Origin: Prevotellamassilia timonensis | Lineage (GTDB): Bacteria; Bacteroidota; Bacteroidia; Bacteroidales; Bacteroidaceae | Direction of reading: 5' to 3' | DNA length: 40,972 nucleotides | Assembly: GCF_900106785.1 (NCBI RefSeq) | Contig: NZ_LT629845.1 | Coordinates: 1,190,799 to 1,231,770 of the forward strand | Shown: in pieces, positions 15,994 to 24,654 of the stretch | Layout: each line of letters begins with the position of its first letter | Numbering within the stretch: position 1 is the stretch's first letter | Program-made: the position numbers and the translations under genes | The notes under the pieces: generated by a model | What the model saw: the letters and a program-made list of their open reading frames with translations, nothing else | What the model was told of the DNA's origin: nothing | The model's database searches: none

Positions 15994-17079
15994 ATGAGCA
16001 GAAAAATCACTTTTCTTACCCTGTTTCTGTGGCTGACGGCGGTAACTTTTCCAGTCATTGCGCAGCAGAATACAGACACGACCTACACTTTTCGTTTCGT
16101 CCCGCAGAAGGACATGTTCTACGTGCCTTGGAATGGCAATGACACGGAATTTGCCCGTCTGTTGGAATGTATCGAAAACAACAGAACCACAATTCTTGAC
16201 GGCAAGCTGCCACTTTATGTTGACGGCTACTGTAATTCACTGGGCAGCAAAACAGAGAACCTTGCCACGGCGAAGATCCGTGCCAACCGTGTGAAATCCG
16301 AACTGATTACACGCGCGGAAATAATAGAGGAGAATTTTATTACCCGCAATCATGCGAATGAGGGTGATTTTGTTACCGTGCGTCTGACGGTACCGGTAAA
16401 GGAAACAGCCGTGAAGGATGCGGAAGCGGAAGCACGATGCAAGGCGGAAGCCGAGAAACGTGCCGAACAGGAACGGCTTGCCGAAGAGCAACGTAAAGCG
16501 GAAGAAGCCCGACTTGCCGCTGAAAAGGCAGAAGCCGAGAAAGCCGCTCTACAAAATACACTTGCCGGCACGCCGTCGGAAACTAAAATCACAAATGATT
16601 ATCATCTCTCCCTGCGTGCCAACCTATTGCGCTGGGCTACCCTGACACCCGATTTAGGACTTGAATGGCGCATCTGTCCATCGTGGGGCATTGCCGTAAA
16701 CGGCTCGTGGACTTCTTGGAGTTGGAATGACAAAGACCGCCGCTATGCACTCTGGGAAGTGGCTCCGGAAGTGCGTTACTATATGGGTGAGAAGAAAGCC
16801 TGGTATCTGGGCGCGATGTTCAAGGCCGGACAGTTCAACTACAAGCTCTCCGAAACAGGCAAGCAGGGCGACCTGATGGGTGGCGGCATCACCACCGGCT
16901 ATCAGCTACGGCTGAACAAGGCACTGGCTCTTGATTTCAACCTCGGCTTGGGCTACCTGAATGCCGATTTCGAAAAATATGAAGTCATCGATGGTGTGCG
17001 CGTGCGCTGTGGCAACGAGACAAAAAATTGGTGTGGCCCCATCAACGCCGGTGTGACATTGGTATGGAAGTTATTCTAA
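15994..17079 (+). CDS. OmpA-like plus DUF3575 outer-membrane protein of the fimbrial operon
   Basis: This 361-residue exported protein has a signal peptide (about residues 1-24, ending VIAQ). An OmpA-like segment follows (about 65-125; LYVDGYCNSLGSKTENLATAKIRANRV), then an alanine/glutamate/lysine-rich coiled coil (about 142-190). The C-terminal part has alternating aromatic strands (WGIAVNGSWTSWSW; YYMGEKKAWYLGAMFKAGQF) matching DUF3575. Proteins of this kind commonly open FimB/Mfa gene clusters in Bacteroidales and probably anchor or scaffold fimbriae in the outer membrane; that role is inferred. The ATG at 15994 (MSRKITFLT) gives a cleaner signal peptide than the one at 15982. The next gene follows after 16 bp. 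Confidence 0.8.
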   Translation: MSRKITFLTLFLWLTAVTFPVIAQQNTDTTYTFRFVPQKDMFYVPWNGNDTEFARLLECIENNRTTILDGKLPLYVDGYCNSLGSKTENLATAKIRANRVKSELITRAEIIEENFITRNHANEGDFVTVRLTVPVKETAVKDAEAEARCKAEAEKRAEQERLAEEQRKAEEARLAAEKAEAEKAALQNTLAGTPSETKITNDYHLSLRANLLRWATLTPDLGLEWRICPSWGIAVNGSWTSWSWNDKDRRYALWEVAPEVRYYMGEKKAWYLGAMFKAGQFNYKLSETGKQGDLMGGGITTGYQLRLNKALALDFNLGLGYLNADFEKYEVIDGVRVRCGNETKNWCGPINAGVTLVWKLF

Positions 17080-17095
17080 TACGGAGGAATAGAGT

Positions 17096-17983
17096 ATGAA
17101 AGCAAGACAATATATATATATGATGGGAATGGCAGCCGCCGTGCTGCTCTCTTCCTGCGTGAAGGACACGCTTTATGACACACCGCATCCCGACTACGGG
17201 AAAATTACAGTGCCAGCCGACTGGTCGGCCCGAGGTGAGGGTATCAACATACCTGCCACGTGGACGGTCACCATGGGCGACTATACGGGTACGGAGACTT
17301 CCGCCACCCATGCCCCCGACCATATGTTTGCTCCAGGCAGCTACGCCCTTGCGGTGTGGAACCCAGCTGAAGGAATCACGGTAAATGGTACCACCGCCAC
17401 CATTGCCGCAGCCACGGGAAACCGGGCAGGCACGGATGCCTTTGTGAACAATGCCCCTGGATGGTTCTTCACCTATACGAAACAGGTGAGCATCGAGAAA
17501 GACAAGGACTATCCGCTGACAGCCGCAATGAAGCAGCAGGTACGCGAACTGACGCTTGTCGTCAAACCGACGGGTGATGCCGCCGGACGCATCACGGAGA
17601 TTGTTGCCCATCTGACGGGTGCAGCCAGAACACTCGATTTCGCTACCGATACCTACGGAGCCGCTTCAAACGTCGTGCTGCCCTTCACCAAGATAACCGA
17701 AGGTGACGATGCCGGCAAGTGGAAAGCCACGGTGCGGCTGCTGGGTGTGACCGGCACGGAACAACTGCTGATGGGTGGAATCCGCTATGCTGACGGCAAC
17801 CCGACCCCCACCACGCTGAAAAGCGACCTCACAGAAGCTCTCAAGGAGTTCAACACCAGAAAGGGCAAATCGCTGACCCTCGGCGGAACGCTGGTTGAGA
17901 CACCCGAAGGCATGGAAGTGGACGAAGCCGAAATCAACGGCTGGGAAGAAGTGAAAGGTGATGATGTAAATGCCGATTTGTAA
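17096..17983 (+). CDS. FimB/Mfa2-like fimbrial lipoprotein (DUF5119-type)
   Basis: This 295-residue protein has a lipoprotein signal (AVLLSSC, lipid-attachment Cys21). The mature protein begins with the VKDTLYDTPHPDYGKITV segment typical of FimB/Mfa2-related anchor subunits, followed by beta-rich repeats. Relatives sit at the fimbrial base and limit fibre length. The ATG is preceded by GGAGGA at 17083-17088, an unusually strong Shine-Dalgarno sequence for a Bacteroidetes gene. It is the second gene of the operon. The C-terminal ending (GWEEVKGDDVNADL) resembles that of the next protein (KWNDIDGGDVGADL), as expected for donor-strand-type subunits. Confidence 0.78.
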   Translation: MKARQYIYMMGMAAAVLLSSCVKDTLYDTPHPDYGKITVPADWSARGEGINIPATWTVTMGDYTGTETSATHAPDHMFAPGSYALAVWNPAEGITVNGTTATIAAATGNRAGTDAFVNNAPGWFFTYTKQVSIEKDKDYPLTAAMKQQVRELTLVVKPTGDAAGRITEIVAHLTGAARTLDFATDTYGAASNVVLPFTKITEGDDAGKWKATVRLLGVTGTEQLLMGGIRYADGNPTPTTLKSDLTEALKEFNTRKGKSLTLGGTLVETPEGMEVDEAEINGWEEVKGDDVNADL

Positions 17984-18043
17984 ATAATTGCTGAGGTGCA
18001 GCAATTATTGAAATGGAATTTAACCAATAAAATGACAGATATA

Positions 18044-18931
18044 ATGAAGACAAGATTTTTTGCACTTGCAGCGCTCGCTCTCGCACTGGTAGCCTGCAAC
18101 AACGACAACGAGAACCTGAACGGTGACCCCGTGGCCGCCCAGTTTACCGCCAACATCGCCCCCGCCACCCGCGCCAGCGGAACCACCTGGACTGGCGGCG
18201 ACCGTATCGGCATCACCGACATCGGCAACGATTCCCAGTACGGCAACGTGCCTTTCATCCTGAAGAACGGAAAATTTGAGGCAGAAGGAAAGGTCATCTA
18301 TATCGAAGATGCAAAGACCCATACTTTCCGCGCCTACTATCCGTACAACGCGGCGGGAGGCATCCTCACAGCCACGACCGATGCCACGGCGCAGCAGAAC
18401 CAGCCTGCCATCGACTTCCTCTTTGCTTCAGGAGCCACGGGAGACAAAAGCAACCCGGTAGTAAGCTTCACCGACAAAACCGCCAAAGGCGGTGAAGACA
18501 ACTCCTTCCACCACCGCATGAGCCAGATAACCCTTACCTTCGAGGCGGGCGACGGCGTGAATTTCAGCGTGGTCAAGCCTGAACGTTACACGCTGGACGG
18601 ATTGTTACTCACCGGTACGTTCAACACGGCCGACGGTATTGCCACCGCAGACAACGGACTACAGACCGGAGAACTGACCATGAATCTGGCAGACGGCAAT
18701 CTCACTTCATCGATCATCCTCTTCCCGCAGACAGTTGCATCCCTGCCGTTGGTTGTGAATTACAAAGGTCAGGAATATCATGCCACACTCACCATGCCCG
18801 AAGGCGCACTGCAGGCGGGCAACAACTATACCTATACCGTCAAGGTACGCAACAAAGTCCTTGAAGTCAGCGAAGCCACCATTGCAAAGTGGAACGATAT
18901 AGACGGTGGAGATGTGGGTGCTGACCTGTAA
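18044..18931 (+). CDS. Fimbrillin-family lipoprotein
   Basis: This 295-residue product, from the ATG at 18044, has a lipoprotein signal (ALALVAC, Cys18). A PATRASGTTWTGGDRIGI segment follows, typical of Bacteroidales fimbrillins, including an Arg in the trypsin-like gingipain-type maturation region. Two beta domains then lead to an ending KWNDIDGGDVGADL that likely serves as donor strand. It is probably a stalk or accessory pilin. The in-frame start at 17996 would lie in the leader and is rejected. The first ~45 bases of this gene and its leader are nearly identical to those of the gene at 20823, although the rest differs. Confidence 0.82.
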   Translation: MKTRFFALAALALALVACNNDNENLNGDPVAAQFTANIAPATRASGTTWTGGDRIGITDIGNDSQYGNVPFILKNGKFEAEGKVIYIEDAKTHTFRAYYPYNAAGGILTATTDATAQQNQPAIDFLFASGATGDKSNPVVSFTDKTAKGGEDNSFHHRMSQITLTFEAGDGVNFSVVKPERYTLDGLLLTGTFNTADGIATADNGLQTGELTMNLADGNLTSSIILFPQTVASLPLVVNYKGQEYHATLTMPEGALQAGNNYTYTVKVRNKVLEVSEATIAKWNDIDGGDVGADL

Positions 18932-18965
18932 GATGTTAATAATTAATCGATTAGAATGAAGAATT

Positions 18966-20759
18966 ATGAGACATAGATTATTTATCCCCGCAGCCACCGC
19001 ACTGCTGTTCGCCCTCGCCGCCTGCACGCAGGACGAACTTGCTGGCGATAACCGTCTGCCCGAAGGTGAATACCCCGTCGTCATCCGTGCCACCGGATTG
19101 TCCGTAGAAGCAACGCCGCTGGCAGCCCCTTCCACCCGTGCCTCTGTGGACGGCGACTGGCAGGGCGTCACTTCCGTGGCACTCAAGATGGGCGATGCGG
19201 TAAAGGAATACACCGTAACGGCTTCTACCGATTTCAAGAGTGCCACGCTTTCATGCGAGAACGACCCGTACTACTGGACCAGCCGCGACCCGATTACCGT
19301 ATCGGCATGGTGCCCCTTCGACAAGGCCGACATCACACAGATGCCTGCCGTGAAGGTGGCAGAAGACCAAAGCAAACTGGCTGACTTCCAGAACAGCGAC
19401 TTCATCTCTGCTGAGAACCGGAAGGTGGAATTTAACAACCCGACTCTTGAATTTACCCACTGCACGGCACGCGTGACAATCGAACTGAAGCCCGGCACGG
19501 GATTCACGAGCGTCGCTGGTGCCACGGTGAGCCTCGTGAGCCTGTCCGCCGATAACGGCAACCCGACCGCCATCAAGACCTACAATGCAAGCGGCAACAC
19601 CTACGAGGCACTGACCGCCCCGCAGACCGTTGCGGCAGGCAAGCCGTTCGTCAAGGTGGAACTCGGCGGCGGCACCTTCTACTTCCGTCCGCAGAACAAC
19701 GTCGTATTAGAAGCGGGCAGCCGCTATAAATATACCGTTAAGGTGAACGCCACCGGCCTGACGTTAGAGGGTTGCACCATCGGCAGCTGGGCTGACGGCG
19801 GCGGCGAGAGCGGCGCAGCCGAGGATTTGGGCTACATCTACGACAGCAATACCAAGACCTACACGGTCTATAACGCCAACGGCCTGATGAATATAGCCGA
19901 ATTAGTGAACGGAGGTAAGAGCGACATTAACATTACCCTCGACACTGACATTGACCTCACAGGCAAAGACTGGACACCGATAGGCACAGACTACGACAAC
20001 TCATACAAAGGCACCTTCGACGGTGGCGGCCATACCATTACGGGGCTGACCTTTACGACAAATGACGAATATGCGGGTCTGTTCGGCTGGCTCAATAGAG
20101 CTGGTACGGTGAAGAACGTGGTGATGGAGGGCGTACAGATAACAAGCAATCAAATATATGGCGGCAGTATTGGCGGCGTGGTAGGATATAGCTGGGGCAC
20201 CATTGAAAACTGCTCGGTGTCGGGCAGCGTCAGCGGCACGGTGTATGTCGGCGGTGTGGTGGGTGCTCAAATAGGCGGTTCCATCACCGGATGCAGTTCC
20301 TCTGCCACAGTGAAGGGAACGGTCGATGTCGGCGGCGTGGCAGGTCAGACGAATTCGAGTGCCACCCTGACCGCTTGCTATGCCACGGGCAACGTGACCA
20401 TAGAAATAAACCCCGCAAAGAATATCGCTGGCGGCAGTCTGGTGGGAATGAACGCAGGAAGCAGCCTCCTTGCCTGCTATGCCACGGGCAACGTAACCAG
20501 TACGGGTAGTAGCACTGGCAAAGTACATATCGGCGGCTTTTTGGGAAATAACTACACCACCGTGACCGCCGGCTATTGGAAGAACAATCATGAACAAGGC
20601 ATCGGCTACAATAGGGAAAGCACCGGAGCCACGAAGGTGGACGGCTCTGTCGTTACTTGGCAGAAAGCCGTCGATGCCATGAACACCGCCTTGCAGAACG
20701 CAGGCTCAAGGTGGCGTTACGAACTTAAAGGAGCATTGCCTACCTTGATGAAGCAGTAA
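18966..20759 (+). CDS. Fimbrillin-like lipoprotein with GLUG repeats, copy 1
   Basis: This 597-residue protein has a lipoprotein signal (LFALAAC, Cys20). Two fimbrillin-type beta domains reach to about residue 275. A C-terminal segment follows, of about five GLUG-type repeats (GLFGWLNRAGTVKNVVMEG; IGGVVGYSWGTIENCSVSG; VGGVVGAQIGGSITGCSSS; VGGVAGQTNSSATLTACYA; LVGMNAGSSLLACYATG). GLUG repeats build a beta-helix seen in adhesins, so this is a candidate tip adhesin. Its C-terminal half is almost identical in DNA to that of the following gene. It lies 34 bp after the previous gene and ends in a hairpin. Confidence 0.82.
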   Translation: MRHRLFIPAATALLFALAACTQDELAGDNRLPEGEYPVVIRATGLSVEATPLAAPSTRASVDGDWQGVTSVALKMGDAVKEYTVTASTDFKSATLSCENDPYYWTSRDPITVSAWCPFDKADITQMPAVKVAEDQSKLADFQNSDFISAENRKVEFNNPTLEFTHCTARVTIELKPGTGFTSVAGATVSLVSLSADNGNPTAIKTYNASGNTYEALTAPQTVAAGKPFVKVELGGGTFYFRPQNNVVLEAGSRYKYTVKVNATGLTLEGCTIGSWADGGGESGAAEDLGYIYDSNTKTYTVYNANGLMNIAELVNGGKSDINITLDTDIDLTGKDWTPIGTDYDNSYKGTFDGGGHTITGLTFTTNDEYAGLFGWLNRAGTVKNVVMEGVQITSNQIYGGSIGGVVGYSWGTIENCSVSGSVSGTVYVGGVVGAQIGGSITGCSSSATVKGTVDVGGVAGQTNSSATLTACYATGNVTIEINPAKNIAGGSLVGMNAGSSLLACYATGNVTSTGSSTGKVHIGGFLGNNYTTVTAGYWKNNHEQGIGYNRESTGATKVDGSVVTWQKAVDAMNTALQNAGSRWRYELKGALPTLMKQ

Positions 20760-20760
20760 A

Positions 20761-20791
20761 CCGTTGGGCGGAAAAGTTCTGCCCGCAACGG
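20761..20791 (+). terminator. Hairpin after the first GLUG gene
   Basis: CCGTTG-GGCGGAA pairs with TTCTGCC-CGCAACGG around AAG. A better-paired version follows the second GLUG gene, so the hairpin was duplicated together with the gene. No U-run is present; it may stabilise the upstream mRNA rather than stop transcription. Confidence 0.6.
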
Positions 20792-20822
20792 AAACAACCA
20801 GAGTAATAAAATAACAGATATT

Positions 20823-22508
20823 ATGAGGATAAGATTTTTTGCACTTGCAGCGCTCGCCCTCTCACTCGCCGCCTGCACGCAGGACGAAGCGGGCTTCCTA
20901 CCGGAAGGGGCGGAAGGCACCCCCATCGTCTTCACCGCCACGGGGCTGAATCCCGCCGCGACAGCCATCGCCGGCACCCGTGCCCCCGCGGATGGCAATT
21001 GGACGGGTGTGCAGAGCGTGGCAGTCATGATGGACGGCACGGTGAAGACGTACAACGTGACGCCCTCCACCGCCGACCCCACCAGCGCCACGCTGACCTC
21101 CACCGACCCGTACTACTGGACCAACCACAACAACATCACCGTCACTGCGTGGTGGCCCTACACCGCTGGCGAGACAATTCCACCTGCGGTAAAGGTAAAA
21201 TCCAACCAAAGTACCCAGAAAGACTTTGAGGGCAGCGACCTCATCGTAGCCGACGGGCAGACGGTGACCTACGGTAGCCCCACGCTTCGCTTCACCCACC
21301 GCACGGCGCGAGTGACCATCGTTCTGACGGACTACACCGAGGGGCTGGCATCCGTGCGACTGACGAGCCTCTCCACCGAAGGCGACAACCCTGCCGAAAT
21401 CACCCCGTATGACAAGGGCAGCAACACCTACACCGCCATCGTAGCCCCGCAAAGTGTGGCAGCTGGCACGGCATTCATTACCTGCACCTTCACTAACGGC
21501 AAGACCTTCGTTTATAAGATGAAGAATGCTACCGACTGGCAGGCGGGCGGTGAATATACCTACACCGTCTCCCTCGCTGCGGCAAAAGACCTGGGCTATA
21601 CCATAGAGAGCAACGGCACCTACACCGTGACCTCCGCCGATGGCCTGATGAATGTAGCCGAATTAGTGAACGGAGGTAAGAGCGACATTAACATTACCCT
21701 CGACACAGACATTGACCTCACAGGCAAAGACTGGATGCCTATAGGCACAAGTTTCAGCAACAAATACACCGGCACCTTCGACGGTGGCGGTCATACCATC
21801 AAGGGGCTGACCGTTACGACAAATGACCAATTTGTGGGTCTGTTCGGCTCTATCGGTTATGCCGGTACGGTGAAGAACGTGATGATGGAGGACGTACAGA
21901 TAACAAGCAATCGCAGTTCGGGCTTTGCCGGCGGTGTGGCAGGATATAGCGATGGCACCATTGAAAACTGCTCGGTGTCGGGCAGCGTCAGCGGCACGGT
22001 GTACGTCGGCGGTGTAGTGGGTGCTCAATGGAACGGTTCCATCACCGGATGCAGCTCCTCTGCCACAGTGAAGGGAACGGTCTATGTCGGCGGCGTGGCA
22101 GGTCAGACGAATGGGGGTGCCACCCTGACCGCTTGCTATGCCACGGGCAACGTGATCATAGAAATAGCCCCCAAAAAGAATATCTCTGGCGGCGGTCTGG
22201 TGGGAATGAACGGAGGAAAAGGCGTTCGTGCCTGCTATGCCACGGGCAACGTAACCAGTACGGGTAGTAGCACTGGCAATGTACATATCTTCGGCTTGTT
22301 GGGAGATAACTACACCACCGTGACCGCCTGCTACTGGAAGAACAATCAGGAACGAGGCTATAAGACCGCCCCCGAATCTACGAAGGTAGACGGCACTTAC
22401 GTTACCTGGCAGAAAGCCGTTGATGCCATGAACCGCGCCTTGCAGAACGCAGGCTCAGAGTGGCGTTACGAACTTAAAGGAGCATTGCCTACCTTGAGGA
22501 AGCAGTAA
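20823..22508 (+). CDS. Fimbrillin-like lipoprotein with GLUG repeats, copy 2 (mosaic)
   Basis: This 561-residue protein has a lipoprotein signal (ALSLAAC, Cys18), fimbrillin-type domains to about residue 255, then GLUG repeats as in copy 1 (IAGTRAPADGNWTGVQSV near the N-terminus; VGGVAGQTNGGATLTACYA in the repeats). The leader and first codons match the gene at 18044. The bases from about 21620 to 22508 and the following hairpin match copy 1 closely. The middle third is distinct. It is therefore a mosaic of its two neighbours, probably made by duplication or gene conversion, and gives the cluster two alternative candidate adhesins. Confidence 0.82.
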   Translation: MRIRFFALAALALSLAACTQDEAGFLPEGAEGTPIVFTATGLNPAATAIAGTRAPADGNWTGVQSVAVMMDGTVKTYNVTPSTADPTSATLTSTDPYYWTNHNNITVTAWWPYTAGETIPPAVKVKSNQSTQKDFEGSDLIVADGQTVTYGSPTLRFTHRTARVTIVLTDYTEGLASVRLTSLSTEGDNPAEITPYDKGSNTYTAIVAPQSVAAGTAFITCTFTNGKTFVYKMKNATDWQAGGEYTYTVSLAAAKDLGYTIESNGTYTVTSADGLMNVAELVNGGKSDINITLDTDIDLTGKDWMPIGTSFSNKYTGTFDGGGHTIKGLTVTTNDQFVGLFGSIGYAGTVKNVMMEDVQITSNRSSGFAGGVAGYSDGTIENCSVSGSVSGTVYVGGVVGAQWNGSITGCSSSATVKGTVYVGGVAGQTNGGATLTACYATGNVIIEIAPKKNISGGGLVGMNGGKGVRACYATGNVTSTGSSTGNVHIFGLLGDNYTTVTACYWKNNQERGYKTAPESTKVDGTYVTWQKAVDAMNRALQNAGSEWRYELKGALPTLRKQ

Positions 22509-22510
22509 GC

Positions 22511-22541
22511 CGTTGCGGGCGGAAAAGTTCCGCCCGCAACG
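22511..22541 (+). terminator. Perfect hairpin after the second GLUG gene
   Basis: CGTTGCGGGCGGAA pairs with TTCCGCCCGCAACG over 14 bp with an AAG loop. It is the perfect counterpart of the hairpin at 20761-20791 and marks the end of the main fimbrial operon. Confidence 0.7.
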
Positions 22542-22583
22542 AACATTAACCGAAGTATAACCCCAATAAAAAAGGAGGACGTG

Positions 22584-22682
22584 ATGGAACACACGGAGAA
22601 TCCACCAATGAGAGTGGTTGTATCTGCAATTTTTTGTCAGGCACAAACTAAATTCGTACATTCCCTTAAATTCGCAGCATAA
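22584..22682 (+). CDS. Possible 32-residue small protein with a strong ribosome-binding site
   Basis: An AGGAGG sequence lies five to six bases before an ATG that opens a 32-codon frame (MEHTENPPMRVVVSAIFCQA, then 12 more residues). A site this strong is rare in Bacteroidetes. It may mark the start of a further fimbrial gene that was lost, with the current frame reading into unrelated sequence. No homology is recognised. It is just as likely to be a leftover as a real peptide. Confidence 0.25.
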   Translation: MEHTENPPMRVVVSAIFCQAQTKFVHSLKFAA

Positions 22683-22689
22683 TTACTTG

Positions 22690-22746
22690 TTAGGGTGTCC
22701 AGTTCTACGTTCTCGTTTTAGATATCGATTTAACTGGACACCCTAA
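22690..22746. repeat. Short element with perfect 15-bp inverted ends
   Basis: TTAGGGTGTCCAGTT (22690-22704) and AACTGGACACCCTAA (22732-22746) are exact complements around 27 bp of AT-rich sequence. The ends resemble IS3-type termini (from memory). It may be a miniature element or a terminator hairpin. It marks the boundary between the fimbrial island and the rtcB promoter. Confidence 0.7.
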
Positions 22747-22788
22747 TTATTTCTATTGTCGTTAAATAAATACTGCAATCCGGTAAAG

Positions 22789-22910
22789 CTGCGCAATATA
22801 TCTGCGCAGATGGGTCAAAATGCGTCTTTTTCCGTTGTTTTTTATCACTTTTTGTTTGCTACGCAGAAACATTGCGGAGCACCTTCATTACTTTGCACTC
22901 GCAATCGGGA
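22789..22910 (+). promoter_or_regulatory. Conserved operator/promoter block B, upstream of rtcB
   Basis: This block is homologous to block A (2555-2675). It has half-site CTGCGCA (22789-22795), palindrome TCTGCGCAGA (22801-22810), inverted repeat CGCAG-AAACA-TTGCG (22862-22876), TTACTTTG (22888-22895) and a shared GCACTCGCAATCGGGA at the expected transcript start. Half-site spacing (13 nt) equals block A. Expected transcription from about 22900 gives a leader of about 170 nt before rtcB. Conservation at two distant loci, one next to a WYL regulator, argues for a common regulator. Confidence 0.72.
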
Positions 22911-23068
22911 AACGCCCGGTTGCACCGCTGAGCTATACGCACCACCTTAATTAACCTACTGAGCGGCCAAAGTCTTTCTGGGGAGTGATACCTCACAGAA
23001 CTATAGTCCTTATAGAGAGAAACACCCAGACGCATGAACTGCGGCCGCTCATAAATAATCAAAACTTT

Positions 23069-24241
23069 ATGCAAGTAAAAATGATTAACGACCGGCCCGT
23101 AAAGATATGGGCCGATGAGGTGGAAGATTCGGCAATGGAACAGATTGCAAACCTTACCACGCTCCCCTTTCTGTATCACCATCTGGCCATCATGCCTGAT
23201 GTGCATACTGGCAAAGGCATGCCCATTGGCGGGGTGCTGGCTTGTGTGAACGCTGTTATACCCAACGCCGTGGGGGTGGACATTGGCTGCGGCATGTGTG
23301 CCGTAAAAACTAATTGGCACGTGGCCGACATCTCAACCGAAGTATTGCGCAAGCGCATTATGCGTGGCATACGCAAGCGCATACCATTGGGCAAGAACCA
23401 TCACAAATTGGCGCAGGACGAAAGTCTGCTTCCACAAGGGCACGACATCGACAAGCTCGAGATAGTAAAACGCCGCCAAGTAGCCATACTGAAGGAGATT
23501 GGCACGCTTGGCGGAGGCAACCACTTCATCGAACTGCAAAAGGACGAGGAGGGCCTGCTATGGATAATGATTCACTCGGGCTCGCGCAACCTGGGCAAGC
23601 AGGTGGGCGACTACTACAACCAAAAGGCCGCCAAGCTCAACAAGCTATGGTACTCTCAAGTGTCGCCCAACATTGGACTGCCCTTCTTGCCTGTGCGCAC
23701 GCCTGAATTTACCAACTATTGGGCCGAGATGCAATACTGCATCGATTTTGCCCTGTGTAACCGCCGCGTGATGATGACGCGCATCGAAGAGGTGCTGGCC
23801 GACGCCTTGCCCAACATAACCTTCGAACCAATGATTAACATTGCACACAACTATGCAGCCTGGGAGAACCACTTCGGCCACGACGTGATTGTGCACCGCA
23901 AGGGCGCCACCTTGGCCCGCAAGGGTACAACGGGCATTATTCCCGGGTCGCAAGGCACTGCTTCGTACATTGTAGAGGGGTTGGGCAACCCCGACTCTTT
24001 CTGTTCGTGCTCACACGGCGCCGGTCGTCTGATGTCGAGAACGGCAGCAATCAACAACCTCAACCTGAACGAGGAGGTGGCGCACTTGGAATCGCTTGGC
24101 ATTGTACATGCCATTCGTTGCCAGGACGACATGCAAGAGGCTTCGGGTGCGTACAAGGACATTGAGACAGTCATTCACAATGAAGCCGACCTCGTAAAAG
24201 TCAAGACGCGTTTGCTGCCCGTGGCGGTAATTAAGGGATAG
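23069..24241 (+). CDS. rtcB: RNA ligase RtcB
   Basis: This 390-residue GTP-dependent RNA ligase joins 2',3'-cyclic-phosphate (3'-phosphate) ends to 5'-OH ends, as in tRNA repair or splicing. Signature blocks are MPDVHTGKGMPIGGVL, VGVDIGCGMCAVKT (metal-binding Cys near residue 74), NHFIELQ, HSGSRNLG, HNYAAWENHFG, GIIPGSQGTASYIVEGLGN and SFCSCSHGAGR (guanylated His near residue 318). The ATG at 23069 (MQVKMINDRPVKIW) matches RtcB N-termini; 28 extra in-frame codons upstream lie in the leader. No rtcA, archease or release-factor prfH lies next to it. It shares its promoter block with the RING-TerD/WYL locus. A strong terminator follows at 24400. Confidence 0.95.
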   Translation: MQVKMINDRPVKIWADEVEDSAMEQIANLTTLPFLYHHLAIMPDVHTGKGMPIGGVLACVNAVIPNAVGVDIGCGMCAVKTNWHVADISTEVLRKRIMRGIRKRIPLGKNHHKLAQDESLLPQGHDIDKLEIVKRRQVAILKEIGTLGGGNHFIELQKDEEGLLWIMIHSGSRNLGKQVGDYYNQKAAKLNKLWYSQVSPNIGLPFLPVRTPEFTNYWAEMQYCIDFALCNRRVMMTRIEEVLADALPNITFEPMINIAHNYAAWENHFGHDVIVHRKGATLARKGTTGIIPGSQGTASYIVEGLGNPDSFCSCSHGAGRLMSRTAAINNLNLNEEVAHLESLGIVHAIRCQDDMQEASGAYKDIETVIHNEADLVKVKTRLLPVAVIKG

Positions 24242-24399
24242 CCCCCACCCCGCGAATGAAGGGATTTTAGCACGACAGTCCCCTTCCTCATTGTCTGGAA
24301 AATCTTTTTTTTGAGTTTTGTCTGCACTCTACACTTTTTGTATGCACTGCACTGATTTTCAGAGCTTTGCACAGTGTAGACAAGTCTGAATTTTGTATA

Positions 24400-24441
24400 C
24401 ACTGCCGTCTGCACGCGTTGCAGACGGCAGTGCTCTTTTTA
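24400..24441 (+). terminator. Rho-independent terminator downstream of rtcB
   Basis: CACTGCCGTCTGCA pairs with TGCAGACGGCAGTG (14 bp, loop CGCGT) followed by CTCTTTTTAT. The stem is built from the same TGCAGAC / GTCTGCA words that recur through 24300-24920. Confidence 0.8.
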
Positions 24442-24654
24442 TGGCATAGCAGACGTGCTTGTCGAGCATAGGGAGGGCGAATTATCAGTTGCTCCGAAAA
24501 GTTTCTCGCTCGCCCTATGCCGTTAAAACTTACCGGCACTGCGCGCACCACGCTCACACGTGTATGGTTGTGCAACAGTGTAGGCTGTGCAGATGGCAGT
24601 GCAGACAAAAAAATGGGTTATATACACTCGCAACTACTTGAAAATCAACGCAGT

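Noticed and set aside
22889-22946. A complete tRNA gene on the minus strand in the rtcB leader
   Set aside because: Only an acceptor/D-arm-like stretch is present; no T arm, no matching 3' acceptor strand and an imperfect D stem.
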